From assembly GCA_937975915.1 (NCBI GenBank), contig CALJTY010000031.1:1-64000 (forward strand): DNA of 64,000 nucleotides, given 5' to 3'. Position 1 is the stretch's first letter, and each line of letters starts with the position of its first letter. The notes under the pieces were generated by a model that was not told where the DNA came from, searched no databases, and saw only the letters and a list, made by a program, of their open reading frames with translations. Shown one piece after another: positions 9,443 through 18,092 of this stretch. Source of the stretch: an uncultured Acidimicrobiaceae bacterium. GTDB lineage: Bacteria > Actinomycetota > Acidimicrobiia > Acidimicrobiales > RAAP-2. Position numbers and translations under genes: made by a program.

Positions 9443-10339
9443 CTACTTGTAGAGAAGGTCAGCGTGCTTAGGTGAGCAATTCGTAGCGATGTTGCTGTCT
9501 TTACAGTTCTCACAGAGCAGGATTAGTTTGCGACAAGCGAGATTTGCACAGTTATAGAACTTGCTCGTTGGTGCGCTGCAGTGGTCGCATTCACCAAGAG
9601 TTTTCGGATCCTTACCGAACTCTTGGTTCATTCGCTTGTCGAATATGTAGAGCGATCCCTCCCAGAGACCATCGCTTCCAAATTCTTCGGCGTAGCGAAC
9701 AATGCCACCATCTATTTGATACACCTCTTTGAATCCACGATTCTTCATAACGCTTGAAAGCACTTCACAGCGAATCCCACCAGTGCAGTAGCTAACGATG
9801 GGGCGGTCCTTTAGGTGGTCGTATTTTCCACTTTCGAGTTCTGCGACAAATTCACGAGTGGTTGCAACTTCTGGAACAATTGCGTTCTTGAATTTTCCAA
9901 TGCGAGCTTCGAACTGGTTACGTCCATCGAAGAAGACCACCTCGTCGCCACGTTCTTCAACAAGTTGATTTACTTGTTTTGGCTTTAAATGAATTCCACC
10001 ACCGACTACGCCGTTTTCATCGACAATCAGTTCATCAGGGGCACCGAATGAAACGACTTCATCTCGAACTTTGATCATGAGTCGCGGGAAATCGTCGCCA
10101 GTTCCTTCAGACCACTTGAAATCAATCTTCTTGAAGGGGAGATATTTGCGAGTTTGCTTGACGTAGGCAATGACATTCGACATGTCACCACCAACGGTGC
10201 CATTGATCCCGTGTTTCGAGATGAGAATGCGTCCCTTGAGATTTAGGTTTTCGCATAGTTCTTTTTGCCAGAGACGAATCGCGTCGGGGTCACTCAGCGG
10301 GGTGAAACAGTAATAAAGAATGACTTTTGAGGGCTCCAC
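9443..10339 (-). CDS. trhO: tRNA uridine(34) hydroxylase TrhO (rhodanese-domain protein)
   Basis: A 298-residue YceA/TrhO-family protein. The N-terminal acylphosphatase-like region has FTPLSDPDAIRLWQ and ISKHGINGTVGG. The rhodanese domain carries the active-site loop CTGGIRCE (Cys185), and a Cys-rich C-terminus follows. TrhO uses oxygen to hydroxylate wobble uridine in tRNA, a precursor of cmo5U/mo5U. The start is GTG. The family match is strong; the activity is inferred from E. coli and Bacillus homologues. Confidence 0.9.
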   Translation of the reverse strand: MEPSKVILYYCFTPLSDPDAIRLWQKELCENLNLKGRILISKHGINGTVGGDMSNVIAYVKQTRKYLPFKKIDFKWSEGTGDDFPRLMIKVRDEVVSFGAPDELIVDENGVVGGGIHLKPKQVNQLVEERGDEVVFFDGRNQFEARIGKFKNAIVPEVATTREFVAELESGKYDHLKDRPIVSYCTGGIRCEVLSSVMKNRGFKEVYQIDGGIVRYAEEFGSDGLWEGSLYIFDKRMNQEFGKDPKTLGECDHCSAPTSKFYNCANLACRKLILLCENCKDSNIATNCSPKHADLLYK

Positions 10340-10412
10340 ATAATCATTTTAGAACAGTTAGCAATGCTTAAAAATTCAGGCATGATGATGTGAATTTACG
10401 TAGTGTGTCTGT

Positions 10413-11702
10413 ATGAATCCACTTGAGCTATCAACAGTCGTAATCGATTCAGGAGTTGCAACTGAACCTGTCAATCGAGTCACGAACGAAATCACTGAGC
10501 TGCGTGAAGGACTTGCCATTGTGGAGAGTTTTAGCCACTGTGTTGTCCTCGATGTTGGTGACGGCCTCATGTGTTTTGACGCTTCTGGTTCAGGAAGTGG
10601 CCAAGGAGTAGTTGAGGCGATTCGCACTTGGAGCGACAAGCCAATTACGACGCTTGTTTACACTCACGGCCACGCAGACCACGTTGGGGGCAGCGTTGCA
10701 TTCAAGAAAGACGCTGAGTCTCGAGGAGAAAAACGCCCTCATGTCATTGCTCACGAAAATGTTGCGAAGCGACTCGCTCGTTACGAGGAAACAAATCTCT
10801 GGAACGTGGCGATTAATAAGCGCCAATTCGGTGGCATCAGAAGTGACATGACTGTTGAAATTAATCAAGATGCCGAACGTTTTCTTTCTCGCTCAACACT
10901 TGTCCCTGATGAAACGTTCACGGAGCAATTAACCCTTAACGCTGGGGGAACAACTATTGAACTGCACCATGCTCGTGGTGAAACTGATGATCACTTGTGG
11001 GCATGGCTACCAGAAAAGAAGTGGATGTTCACCGGTGACTTCATCATCTGGAACTATCCAAATGCTGGTAACCCACAAAAGGTTCAGCGCTATGCACTCG
11101 AATGGGCGCAAGCACTTCGAAAGATGATTGAACAGGGGCCTGAACTCCTTGTTCCCGCACATGGGCTCCCTATTGAAGGCAAAGAGCGCATCGCTCGAGT
11201 GCTTGATGACATTGCATCGTCACTCGAGTCGCTCGTAGTTGAAGTAGTTGCCATGATGAATGCTGGCGAGACACTCGACACAATCATCCACAAAGTCAAA
11301 GTTCCGAAGGATGTTCTCGAGAAGCCTTACCTTCGTCCGCTCTATGACGAACCGGAGTTTGTGGTTAGAAACATCTGGCGCCTCAATGGAGGTTGGTGGG
11401 ACGGGGTGGCTTCTCACTTGAAACCAGCGCCGAATGCTACCCTAGGCGCCGAAATTGCTTCACTCGCTGGGGGACCTGACGTCCTAATGCGTAGAGCAAT
11501 GGCGCTACTTGACTCTGACATTCGCCTGGCGTGTCACTTGGCTGACCTTGCGGGCTGGGCTGCTCCAGATGACCCTGCGATTCATGCAGACCGCGAAGCT
11601 ATTTATGAGCAACGCAGAAACGTTGAATCATCATTAATGAGTAAGGGAATCTTTAAAGCAGCGGCACGTGAATCACGTGAAGTTGTAAAGAAGTTTCAGT
11701 AG
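10413..11702 (+). CDS. MBL-fold hydrolase with alkyl-sulfatase dimerisation domain
   Basis: A 429-residue protein. The N-terminal metallo-beta-lactamase domain has the zinc motif THGHADHVGG (H85, H87, D89, H90) and a later GETDDHLW and PAHGLP. The C-terminal part NGGWWDGVASHLKP is the mark of the alkyl sulfatase dimerisation region seen in SdsA1/BDS1-type enzymes. These cleave alkyl sulfates, but many homologues have other substrates. The C-terminal sterol-carrier-like domain of full SdsA1 seems absent. It is divergent from trhO. Confidence 0.8.
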   Translation: MNPLELSTVVIDSGVATEPVNRVTNEITELREGLAIVESFSHCVVLDVGDGLMCFDASGSGSGQGVVEAIRTWSDKPITTLVYTHGHADHVGGSVAFKKDAESRGEKRPHVIAHENVAKRLARYEETNLWNVAINKRQFGGIRSDMTVEINQDAERFLSRSTLVPDETFTEQLTLNAGGTTIELHHARGETDDHLWAWLPEKKWMFTGDFIIWNYPNAGNPQKVQRYALEWAQALRKMIEQGPELLVPAHGLPIEGKERIARVLDDIASSLESLVVEVVAMMNAGETLDTIIHKVKVPKDVLEKPYLRPLYDEPEFVVRNIWRLNGGWWDGVASHLKPAPNATLGAEIASLAGGPDVLMRRAMALLDSDIRLACHLADLAGWAAPDDPAIHADREAIYEQRRNVESSLMSKGIFKAAARESREVVKKFQ

Positions 11703-11705
11703 TGC

Positions 11706-11933
11706 TTATTTAAACCAGCGGATCATTCCAATGATCCCTGCGGTGGCATAGAAAAACTGAAGAAAAAGAATCCCACGGTGCTTGCCCATGCGCGCCCAGA
11801 TGCCAATGAAGATCGATGAGAGAAGCAGAAGGGTGAATCCTATGAATTCACCGCCAATGTTCATGGCAATGAGGAGTGAATAAAAAATTGCAGTTCCTAC
11901 GCCCAGCCATTCAAAGATTTTTGCTTTAGTCAT
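11706..11933 (-). CDS. Small membrane protein, unknown
   Basis: A 75-residue protein with two or three hydrophobic segments (residues about 10-27, 28-46 and 52-70) and no recognised domain. It lies 15 nt downstream of the flavin monooxygenase on the same strand and is probably co-transcribed with it. Confidence 0.6.
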   Translation of the reverse strand: MTKAKIFEWLGVGTAIFYSLLIAMNIGGEFIGFTLLLLSSIFIGIWARMGKHRGILFLQFFYATAGIIGMIRWFK

Positions 11934-11948
11934 TTTTCTATGCTCTCA

Positions 11949-13427
11949 CTAATTCTCGAAAACGAGTGTTCCATCTTCGAAACCGATTTTTGGAAGGGAT
12001 TCGCGCTCATCCCAGTAGTCAATGTTCATCATCCATGGCTCTCGGTCGCCAGACCTGGGCTGTGATCCACGAGCTCGCTGTACGTAACCAGGAGAAAATT
12101 TAGGGTCGCCAAATGGGAGGAGCTCCATTCCTTGATCTTCTGGGCGAAGGGTTGGCGTAACAACTTTTGATCCACGGTTGTCCATGAAAGTCAGCATTCG
12201 TGAAATGTAGTCACTGATGACCTCAATACGAGTGGTCCAACTAAGTCGAAGTGCACCAAAACTCCAGGCATAGTTCGGAACGCCACTGAACATAACGCCA
12301 CGGTGCGTTATTCGCTCAGCCACATCAATTGGCACATCATCGATGCTCATGGCAATGTCACCGAGCACAGAAAGTTCAAATCCAGTAGCGGTGATTACAA
12401 CGTCAGCGTCGATAACTGTTCCATCGTTGGTGACGACACCACTAGATGTGAATGTACTGATTTCATCAGTGACCATTGAAACCTGTCCAGAACTGATGAC
12501 TTTAAAGAAATCGCCATCCAGGATCCGAGCGACTCGTTGTTCGGATGGAAGGTAACGAGGCGTGAAGTGTTTGGCAATGTCGAAACCCTCAGGCAGCTGA
12601 CTCGTCACCATTTGAATCATGCCGTTTCTAGAAATTTCAGCATTCTCCGCAATAAAGTTCGTGAGCCCTTGCATTTCGAGAATTGCTTTCTCACGAACTG
12701 TCGCGTGCACTTCTTCGTCGCCAACTCCATCTGTGCGGAGTTGATCGGCGAGATCATCTTTATTTGGACTCTGAAAGAAGTAAGCAGGGGATCGTTGCAA
12801 GACGGTGACGTGTCCGCAATCATTTGCGATGGCGGGAACAAGTGTTGCTGCAGTTGCTCCTGAGCCAATAACAACAACGTGCTTATCTTTGAAGTTCGTG
12901 TTCTCTGGCCACGACTGAGGGTGAATTATTTCTCCCTCGAAAGCTTTCATGCCTGGCCACGTTGGTGTGTAGCCCTTTTCTTGTCGGTAGTAACCATGGC
13001 ACGACCAAATGAATTCTGCGCTTAGTGAGAACTGCTCTTTAGTTTCTTTGTTGATTCCATCAACAGTCCACTTCTTACTTGCAGTATCCCAATTAAGACT
13101 CTCGACTCGTTGGTTGTATCGAATGTGCTTGCCTATGCCATGTTCTGCAATCACTTCGCCCAGGTATGAATGAATTTCTGCACCGCCGGCGTAGGGGGCA
13201 CCCTTCCAGGGCTTGTAGCTGTAGCCGAGGGTATAGAGCTCAGTGTCTGAACGTACTCCTGGGTATGTGTGGGTTAGCCACGTGCCTCCGAAATTGCTTA
13301 GAGCATCGAGGATGACAAAACTCTTACCAGGGTGCTTCGTGATGAGTTCGTGTGCGGCGTTTATGCCAGAAATTCCTGCACCAATAATTACAACATCAAA
13401 ATGACTAGCTTCAGTTGAATTTGTCAA
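11949..13427 (-). CDS. Flavin-containing (Baeyer-Villiger-type) monooxygenase
   Basis: A 492-residue protein. The FAD-binding GAGISG is near residue 17 and a second Rossmann motif GSGATAATLVP near 190. Between them FEGEIIHPQSW matches the FxGxxxHxxxW fingerprint of class B monooxygenases (FMO, BVMO). Expected cofactors are FAD and NADPH; the substrate is unknown. The start is TTG with a strong AGGAGA ribosome site, chosen over a shorter ATG start. It lies just downstream of the PhoB-like regulator on the same strand. Confidence 0.88.
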   Translation of the reverse strand: MTNSTEASHFDVVIIGAGISGINAAHELITKHPGKSFVILDALSNFGGTWLTHTYPGVRSDTELYTLGYSYKPWKGAPYAGGAEIHSYLGEVIAEHGIGKHIRYNQRVESLNWDTASKKWTVDGINKETKEQFSLSAEFIWSCHGYYRQEKGYTPTWPGMKAFEGEIIHPQSWPENTNFKDKHVVVIGSGATAATLVPAIANDCGHVTVLQRSPAYFFQSPNKDDLADQLRTDGVGDEEVHATVREKAILEMQGLTNFIAENAEISRNGMIQMVTSQLPEGFDIAKHFTPRYLPSEQRVARILDGDFFKVISSGQVSMVTDEISTFTSSGVVTNDGTVIDADVVITATGFELSVLGDIAMSIDDVPIDVAERITHRGVMFSGVPNYAWSFGALRLSWTTRIEVISDYISRMLTFMDNRGSKVVTPTLRPEDQGMELLPFGDPKFSPGYVQRARGSQPRSGDREPWMMNIDYWDERESLPKIGFEDGTLVFEN

Positions 13428-13466
13428 GCGATCTCCTAGGTGGTGCCTAGAGATTACTAGTAACTG

Positions 13467-14159
13467 TTATGCGTCAAGGCGAAAGCCCACACCCCGGATT
13501 GTAAGCAGGTGCTTAGGTTCAGCTGGTTCATCTTCAATCTTCTGGCGAAGACGCTTTACATGTGTGTCAAGTGTTCGAGTGTCTGACAGTTCTAATCCCC
13601 ACCAGAGTGTGTCGAGGCAAACTTCACGTGTTACAACTTGTCCTAATCGAGTCGCAAACAACGTCAGCAAATCGAACTCTTTGCGACTTAGCTCAATTGC
13701 GACATCATTCTTCAGAACCGTTCGCCTCGTTAGATCAAGTCGGATGTCCCCAAAAGAAATTATTTCGTCGTTAGTTTCAACAGTTGGACGGCGAAGGACA
13801 ACACGCATGCGTGCGATTAATTCACGAAGTCGGTAAGGTTTTGTGACGTAGTCAGCTGCACCAATTTCGAGTCCAAGAACAATGTCGAGTTCCTCAGTAC
13901 GTGCAGAAACCATGATTACAGGAATTTTTTTGGTCTCACAAATTTCGCGGCACAGGTCTAGTCCTGATCCGTCTGGAAGCATTACGTCGAGCAACACGAG
14001 ATCCGGTCGAGTCGAATCTATTAGTGATCTCGCTTCAGCGAGGTTCATTGCTGAAACAACAACAAATCCTTCAACAGTGAGTCCAACCTTGAGCGCTTCT
14101 TGATAGCTCTCTTCGTCCTCAACTACAAGGACGACACTGCGACCCTCGGGATCAACCAT
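13467..14159 (-). CDS. OmpR/PhoB-family response regulator
   Basis: About 230 residues. The receiver domain has the acidic pocket VVEDEE and phospho-acceptor D58 in LVLLDVMLPDG, then the switch-region SAR and K of TKPYRLRE. A winged-helix DNA-binding domain ends with DTHVKRLRQKIEDEP...IRGVGFRLDA. No histidine kinase is nearby, so it is an orphan here. It is divergent from the pst operon, about 650 nt away, which fits a PhoP/RegX3-type phosphate regulator, but that is inference from position. A TTG start 9 nt upstream is possible. Confidence 0.85.
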   Translation of the reverse strand: MVDPEGRSVVLVVEDEESYQEALKVGLTVEGFVVVSAMNLAEARSLIDSTRPDLVLLDVMLPDGSGLDLCREICETKKIPVIMVSARTEELDIVLGLEIGAADYVTKPYRLRELIARMRVVLRRPTVETNDEIISFGDIRLDLTRRTVLKNDVAIELSRKEFDLLTLFATRLGQVVTREVCLDTLWWGLELSDTRTLDTHVKRLRQKIEDEPAEPKHLLTIRGVGFRLDA

Positions 14160-14336
14160 TGCGACCAAAACTTATCCAGTCTGAAGTAACTACGCGAAGT
14201 GCGGCACGGCTCACTGTCAGGGGGATTGACGGAGTCCGAGCGAGTGCCACGCGTATATAAGGTAATGACCAAGAGTTATCCCAATGTGAAAGAAACGTAA
14301 TCAGATGGGAGATATTGAATGAACCTTTAAAAGTTG

Positions 14337-14498
14337 TTATTCGGAACTTTCACGAATCGTTGCAACAATTCGAAGCGCCTCTGCCATTCCCTGCGCAAAT
14401 CCGTTCTCATATTCATCTTCACGTGCTTGCGAGAGTTTGATGTGATGTTGGGCCTCACTTTGAAGTTTGTAGAAAGCTTCATCAATTTTTTTACTCAT
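14337..14498 (-). CDS. 53-aa acidic helical protein, unknown
   Basis: A short minus-strand frame starts ATG with GAGCGAGGA 4 nt upstream, a good ribosome site. It codes for 53 residues beginning MSKKIDEAFYKLQSEAQHH and rich in Ala, Glu, Gln and Arg with a heptad-like pattern, so a single amphipathic helix or short coiled coil is likely. I recognise no family. It lies between the PhoB-like regulator and pstS, same strand as the regulator. The size is small, so being a real gene is probable, not certain. Confidence 0.55.
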   Translation of the reverse strand: MSKKIDEAFYKLQSEAQHHIKLSQAREDEYENGFAQGMAEALRIVATIRESSE

Positions 14499-14648
14499 TG
14501 CGTCCTCGCTCTATTTATAAGGCGTTCTATTTGGAAATCTGGAACAAACAACACGTATGTAACTTACGCAATAGTTAACAAATAGTTTCAGAAAGACCAA
14601 AAATTCAAAAAAAGTCCTTATTTCTATTGGTTTTACTAGTGCAAGTTC

Positions 14649-14697
14649 GTTCACAGAATTCTCTAAAAGTTCACCTGAATACATCTGGCGCTTCACA
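14649..14697 (+). promoter_or_regulatory. Pho-box-like direct repeats upstream of pstS
   Basis: Three copies of a TTCAC core lie in the same orientation: GTTCACA at 14649, GTTCACC at 14669 and CTTCACA at 14691, about two helical turns apart (20 and 22 nt). Actinobacterial PhoP/RegX3 sites are direct repeats with a GTTCA core on about 11-nt spacing. The 313-nt gap 14499-14811 holds this array; I see no gene in it. Binding is inferred. Confidence 0.5.
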
Positions 14698-14811
14698 TTG
14701 TGTTTACTTGGCACCCATAGGTTTGTCATTGGTTTGTTGCAAAAGTTATGACAAATATTCCTTTGCCTCATCCACTAACCAAGTTCTTTTCTTTAGGAGG
14801 AAAGCAAAAAA

Positions 14812-16158
14812 ATGATTAAGACACTTAAGTCTTCAGTAGCACTTCTTGTTGCAACTGCAGGCCTCATGACAGTAATGTCGCTTCCAGCGACTGCAGCAAC
14901 GAAGAAAATCAGTTGTTACCAGTTCAGCTCAACAGACCTTAAGTTGACAACGAAGAGTGTTACTACTGCTACCTGCCCAAAGGGTTTCACTAAGGGAACA
15001 CCAACACAGGCTCAGCTTCAGGGAACTAACAACACTGGAGACATTGACCTTTCAGTTCCATCAAGCGCTGACACATTGAACATCAATGGATCATCATTTG
15101 ACACTTTGCTCGTTAATGCCACAACAAGTGGTTCAACAGCATTCCCTGCTGCCAAGTTCAGCTCATACGCTGCTGCTGGTTCAGGAACTGGCCGCTCAGG
15201 AATTTCTGGTGGAACACTAAACATTGGTTTCTCTGACCAGCCAATTTCGGCTACTGCTGGAACTTTGATTTCAACATCATCAAATGCTTCTACAACTGCT
15301 CAAGTGAATGAGAACTTCGTGCAAATCCCATACCTTCTTGGTGGCGCAGTTGTTGCGTACAACATTGGTGCAGGATTTGACGGCGTAAAGCTAACTGCTG
15401 CGCAAGTTGCAAAGATCTACGACGGAACAATCACACTGTGGTCTGACTCATCAATCGTCGCAACTAACGGTGGCGCAACATCTGGCCTTGGTAAGAAGCT
15501 AAACGGACTTGTTGGACAGGCTCGTAACACAATCAAGGTTTCATACCGCAACGCATCTTCAGGAACTACCTACGCATTCACTGACTGGCTCAACGCTGCA
15601 GGTGGAGCAACACAAACTGCAAGTGGTTCAGTAATGGAAGGAACCGGTAACAAGTGGGGTGCAACAAATGTTGTTGGTGCTTCTAACAACGCTGCAATGG
15701 CTCAGAACATTGTGAACACACTTGGTTCAATCGGTTACCTCGAGTACAGCTACCTTCTTCTCCCAAGCAACGACGCAGTTCAGGCTGCACTGCTACAGGA
15801 CAAGAACGGTGAATGGCTTGACCCAAACTCGAAGGACATGCTCACATACGTGAAGAATGCTGCTTCAGCTGCGGGATCAAACATCACAGCTGAGTCATTC
15901 TCAATCGTGAACCAGGCTGGTAAGGATGTATGGCCACTCGCTACTTACTCATGGGCAATTGTTAAAAAAGACCAGTCTTCAAATGCAACAGGTCAAGCAG
16001 TAGTTAAGTATCTTGACTGGGCAACGCACTACGCACAGGCAACACTTGCTGGACCAAACGGATACGTTGCTCTACCAGCAGCTGCGCAGGCATTCGCTCG
16101 TGCAAAGTTGGCTGGAGTTACATCTAACGGTGTAGTTCTTCTTAACCAGAAGAACTAA
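14812..16158 (+). CDS. pstS: Phosphate ABC transporter substrate-binding protein PstS
   Basis: A 448-residue secreted phosphate-binding protein. The N-terminus is a Sec signal peptide ending near PATAA-T, with no lipobox. Residues 35-60 form a small module (CYQ, then C55 in CPKGFT) that is repeated in the ABC binding protein at 29840. The core PstS fold follows, with GSGTGRSGI (phosphate contact), FSDQPIS and the C-terminal SYWAI-like region TYSWAIV. A TTAGGAGGAAAGC ribosome site precedes the ATG. It is first of pstSCAB; a strong hairpin separates its output from pstC. Confidence 0.93.
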   Translation: MIKTLKSSVALLVATAGLMTVMSLPATAATKKISCYQFSSTDLKLTTKSVTTATCPKGFTKGTPTQAQLQGTNNTGDIDLSVPSSADTLNINGSSFDTLLVNATTSGSTAFPAAKFSSYAAAGSGTGRSGISGGTLNIGFSDQPISATAGTLISTSSNASTTAQVNENFVQIPYLLGGAVVAYNIGAGFDGVKLTAAQVAKIYDGTITLWSDSSIVATNGGATSGLGKKLNGLVGQARNTIKVSYRNASSGTTYAFTDWLNAAGGATQTASGSVMEGTGNKWGATNVVGASNNAAMAQNIVNTLGSIGYLEYSYLLLPSNDAVQAALLQDKNGEWLDPNSKDMLTYVKNAASAAGSNITAESFSIVNQAGKDVWPLATYSWAIVKKDQSSNATGQAVVKYLDWATHYAQATLAGPNGYVALPAAAQAFARAKLAGVTSNGVVLLNQKN

Positions 16159-16194
16159 CAAGAATTAATTAGAAGGAAGAAAGTACTGGACTAA

Positions 16195-17166
16195 ATGTCA
16201 ACTTCTACTTCTAAAATTGCTTCACAACGCGAAGAACTGGCGGAGATTAACTCCGCCAGTTCTTCGCGTGGTTGGTACCAATGGTTACTCATTGGTGTAA
16301 GTGTTCTTTTTGCCGTAGTCAGCATTTCATTTGTTGGATCAATCATCATTTATTCAATTCCAGCGTGGGCGCACCCGGGAACTCTTCTCACTGGAAAAGG
16401 TTGGCAATCACCAACTGGGCCATTCGGTGGTTTCGCGATGATCATCGGAACTTTTGAAACGTCATTAATTGCTCTCGTGGTTGCTGGAATAGTGGGGCTT
16501 GGAACATCACTCTCAATCGTTTTCTTAGTTCCAGGTAAATTTCGAAACATTATTGCGACACTCGTAGAACTACTCGCAGCGATTCCTTCAATCGTTTATG
16601 GTCTCTGGGGTTTCCTAGTCCTGGCGCCTTGGATGTTAAAAACATTCGACCCATTTGTTAACAAGTTTCCTTTCGCTTCAACAATCTTTGGAAGCCCGGG
16701 TCAGCAGTTTGGACCATCATTGATGCTTGCATCAATTGTGCTTTCAGTAATGATCCTTCCAACCTTCGTGGCAATTAGCCGTGAAGTTATTTCAGCGGTG
16801 CCTTCAGAAATCATTGAGGCAAGCTATTCGCTTGGAGCTACTCGTTGGCAGGTTATTAAAGATGTTGTTTTGCCTACCGCCAAAATTGGTCTCTTCGGCG
16901 CAACATTTCTCGCACTCGCACGCGCTACGGGTGAAACAGTCGCCGTTGCACTAGTTGCCGGTGGCGTTGCAAACGCCCAGTTCCACCTCCTGTATCCCGG
17001 CACATCAATCGCGGCGTGGATTGCCACACAGTTTGGTGAGGCGCAAGGGACTGAAGTTTCAGCCCTAATGGCCCTGGGTGTCCTACTGATGCTGATCAAC
17101 TTCAGTCTGTCTCTCATTAGTCGCTCACTCGTGAATCGTCAACGAAAGGTGTTGGCTCGCGTATGA
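16195..17166 (+). CDS. pstC: Phosphate ABC transporter permease PstC
   Basis: A 323-residue inner-membrane subunit with about six transmembrane segments. It has the binding-protein-dependent permease loop (EASYSLGATRWQVIKDVVLP) that docks on PstB, and AAIPSIVYGLWGF, conserved in PstC. The ribosome-site candidate AAGGAAG lies about 15 nt before the ATG, a long spacing. A perfect 19-bp hairpin occupies codons about 11-25 and is likely to limit translation or protect the upstream pstS message. The stop overlaps the pstA start. Confidence 0.94.
   Translation: MSTSTSKIASQREELAEINSASSSRGWYQWLLIGVSVLFAVVSISFVGSIIIYSIPAWAHPGTLLTGKGWQSPTGPFGGFAMIIGTFETSLIALVVAGIVGLGTSLSIVFLVPGKFRNIIATLVELLAAIPSIVYGLWGFLVLAPWMLKTFDPFVNKFPFASTIFGSPGQQFGPSLMLASIVLSVMILPTFVAISREVISAVPSEIIEASYSLGATRWQVIKDVVLPTAKIGLFGATFLALARATGETVAVALVAGGVANAQFHLLYPGTSIAAWIATQFGEAQGTEVSALMALGVLLMLINFSLSLISRSLVNRQRKVLARV
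16227..16269 (+). promoter_or_regulatory. Perfect 19-bp hairpin inside the start of pstC
   Basis: Arms 16227-16245 and 16251-16269 are perfect reverse complements (ACGCGAAGAACTGGCGGAG and its complement) around the 5-nt loop ATTAA. No T-run follows, so it is not a standard terminator. It lies 69 nt past the pstS stop and within the pstC reading frame. Such structures often stabilise the upstream message or dampen the downstream gene. Confidence 0.85.
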
Positions 17167-18092
17167 CAATGATTGATGAACTAGTTCCGCAACCTGAAAA
17201 CACAGGTACTCGAGACGCAATTCGCCGGACCGCTCATGCTCACCGCGCTCGTCGTGTGGCTATTTCACGAGTGATGATGATTCTCTGTGGCATTGCCTTG
17301 GTGCTGACGTCTATTCCGCTGGTATTGCTACTCATTCAATTAATCGTGCGTGGCTCTTCACAGCTCAATGCAACATTCTTTACCAAACTCCCACAGTCAC
17401 CTTCGCTGGTTGATCCAAATGCCATTGGTGGAGTATTGAATTCAATCATTGGAACACTTGCCTTAACGATCTATGCGTCAATTATGGCAATCCCTGTTGG
17501 GGTGCTCACGGGCGTTTACCTTGCAGAGTCTCGCTCTAAGTTGGCTGCGACACTTCGCGTGATTGCACAGACAATGGCTGGGGCACCGTCAATTTTGATG
17601 GGGCTCTTTGGTTTTACTCTCATCGTTAAATACCTGCAGATTGGCTTCACTGCAATTGCTGGTTCATTCGCGCTTGCAGTTCTCATGCTGCCCGTGATTG
17701 CTATTTCGACTGAGATCTCGGTCAGAAATGTTCCTGACACTCTTCGTGAAGCGGGACTCGCACTTGGCGCGAAGCCTCACAAAGTTTCACTGAAGGTTGT
17801 AATCCCATCAGCACTTTCTGGCATTGTGACCGGATGTCTCCTTGCTGTTGCCCGTGCAATTGGTGAAACTGCTCCCGTGCTGCTGACAATTGGTGGTGGC
17901 TACTTGAACGAGTGGAGACCACTCAACCCGGTTTCAGCCCTGCCGCTGAGTATTTACATGAATGCAAAATCTGAGTGGCCGTCTCAACGCGCCCAGGTAT
18001 GGGGAATCGCTCTCGTCCTTGTGGCATTTGTTTTTGTATTGAGTTTGACAGCCCGCATCTGGGCTTCTAGGAAGCAGAAAAGGAACAGCTAA
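17163..18092 (+). CDS. pstA: Phosphate ABC transporter permease PstA
   Basis: A 309-residue membrane subunit paired with PstC. It has six predicted helices, the conserved AGAPSILMGLFGF, and the docking loop REAGLALGAKPHKVSLKVVIPSA, followed by ARAIGETAPVLLT. The start overlaps the pstC stop (ATGA-type), and the stop overlaps the pstB start (TAATG). Confidence 0.94.
   Translation: MTMIDELVPQPENTGTRDAIRRTAHAHRARRVAISRVMMILCGIALVLTSIPLVLLLIQLIVRGSSQLNATFFTKLPQSPSLVDPNAIGGVLNSIIGTLALTIYASIMAIPVGVLTGVYLAESRSKLAATLRVIAQTMAGAPSILMGLFGFTLIVKYLQIGFTAIAGSFALAVLMLPVIAISTEISVRNVPDTLREAGLALGAKPHKVSLKVVIPSALSGIVTGCLLAVARAIGETAPVLLTIGGGYLNEWRPLNPVSALPLSIYMNAKSEWPSQRAQVWGIALVLVAFVFVLSLTARIWASRKQKRNS

Noticed and set aside
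13454..13463. Palindrome TTACTAGTAA before the flavin monooxygenase
   Set aside because: A 10-bp AT-rich palindrome in a short gap can arise by chance; nothing ties it to a regulator.
14812..14910. PstS as a lipoprotein
   Set aside because: The signal peptide ends in Ala-x-Ala with no lipobox cysteine; the first Cys is part of the CYQ module.
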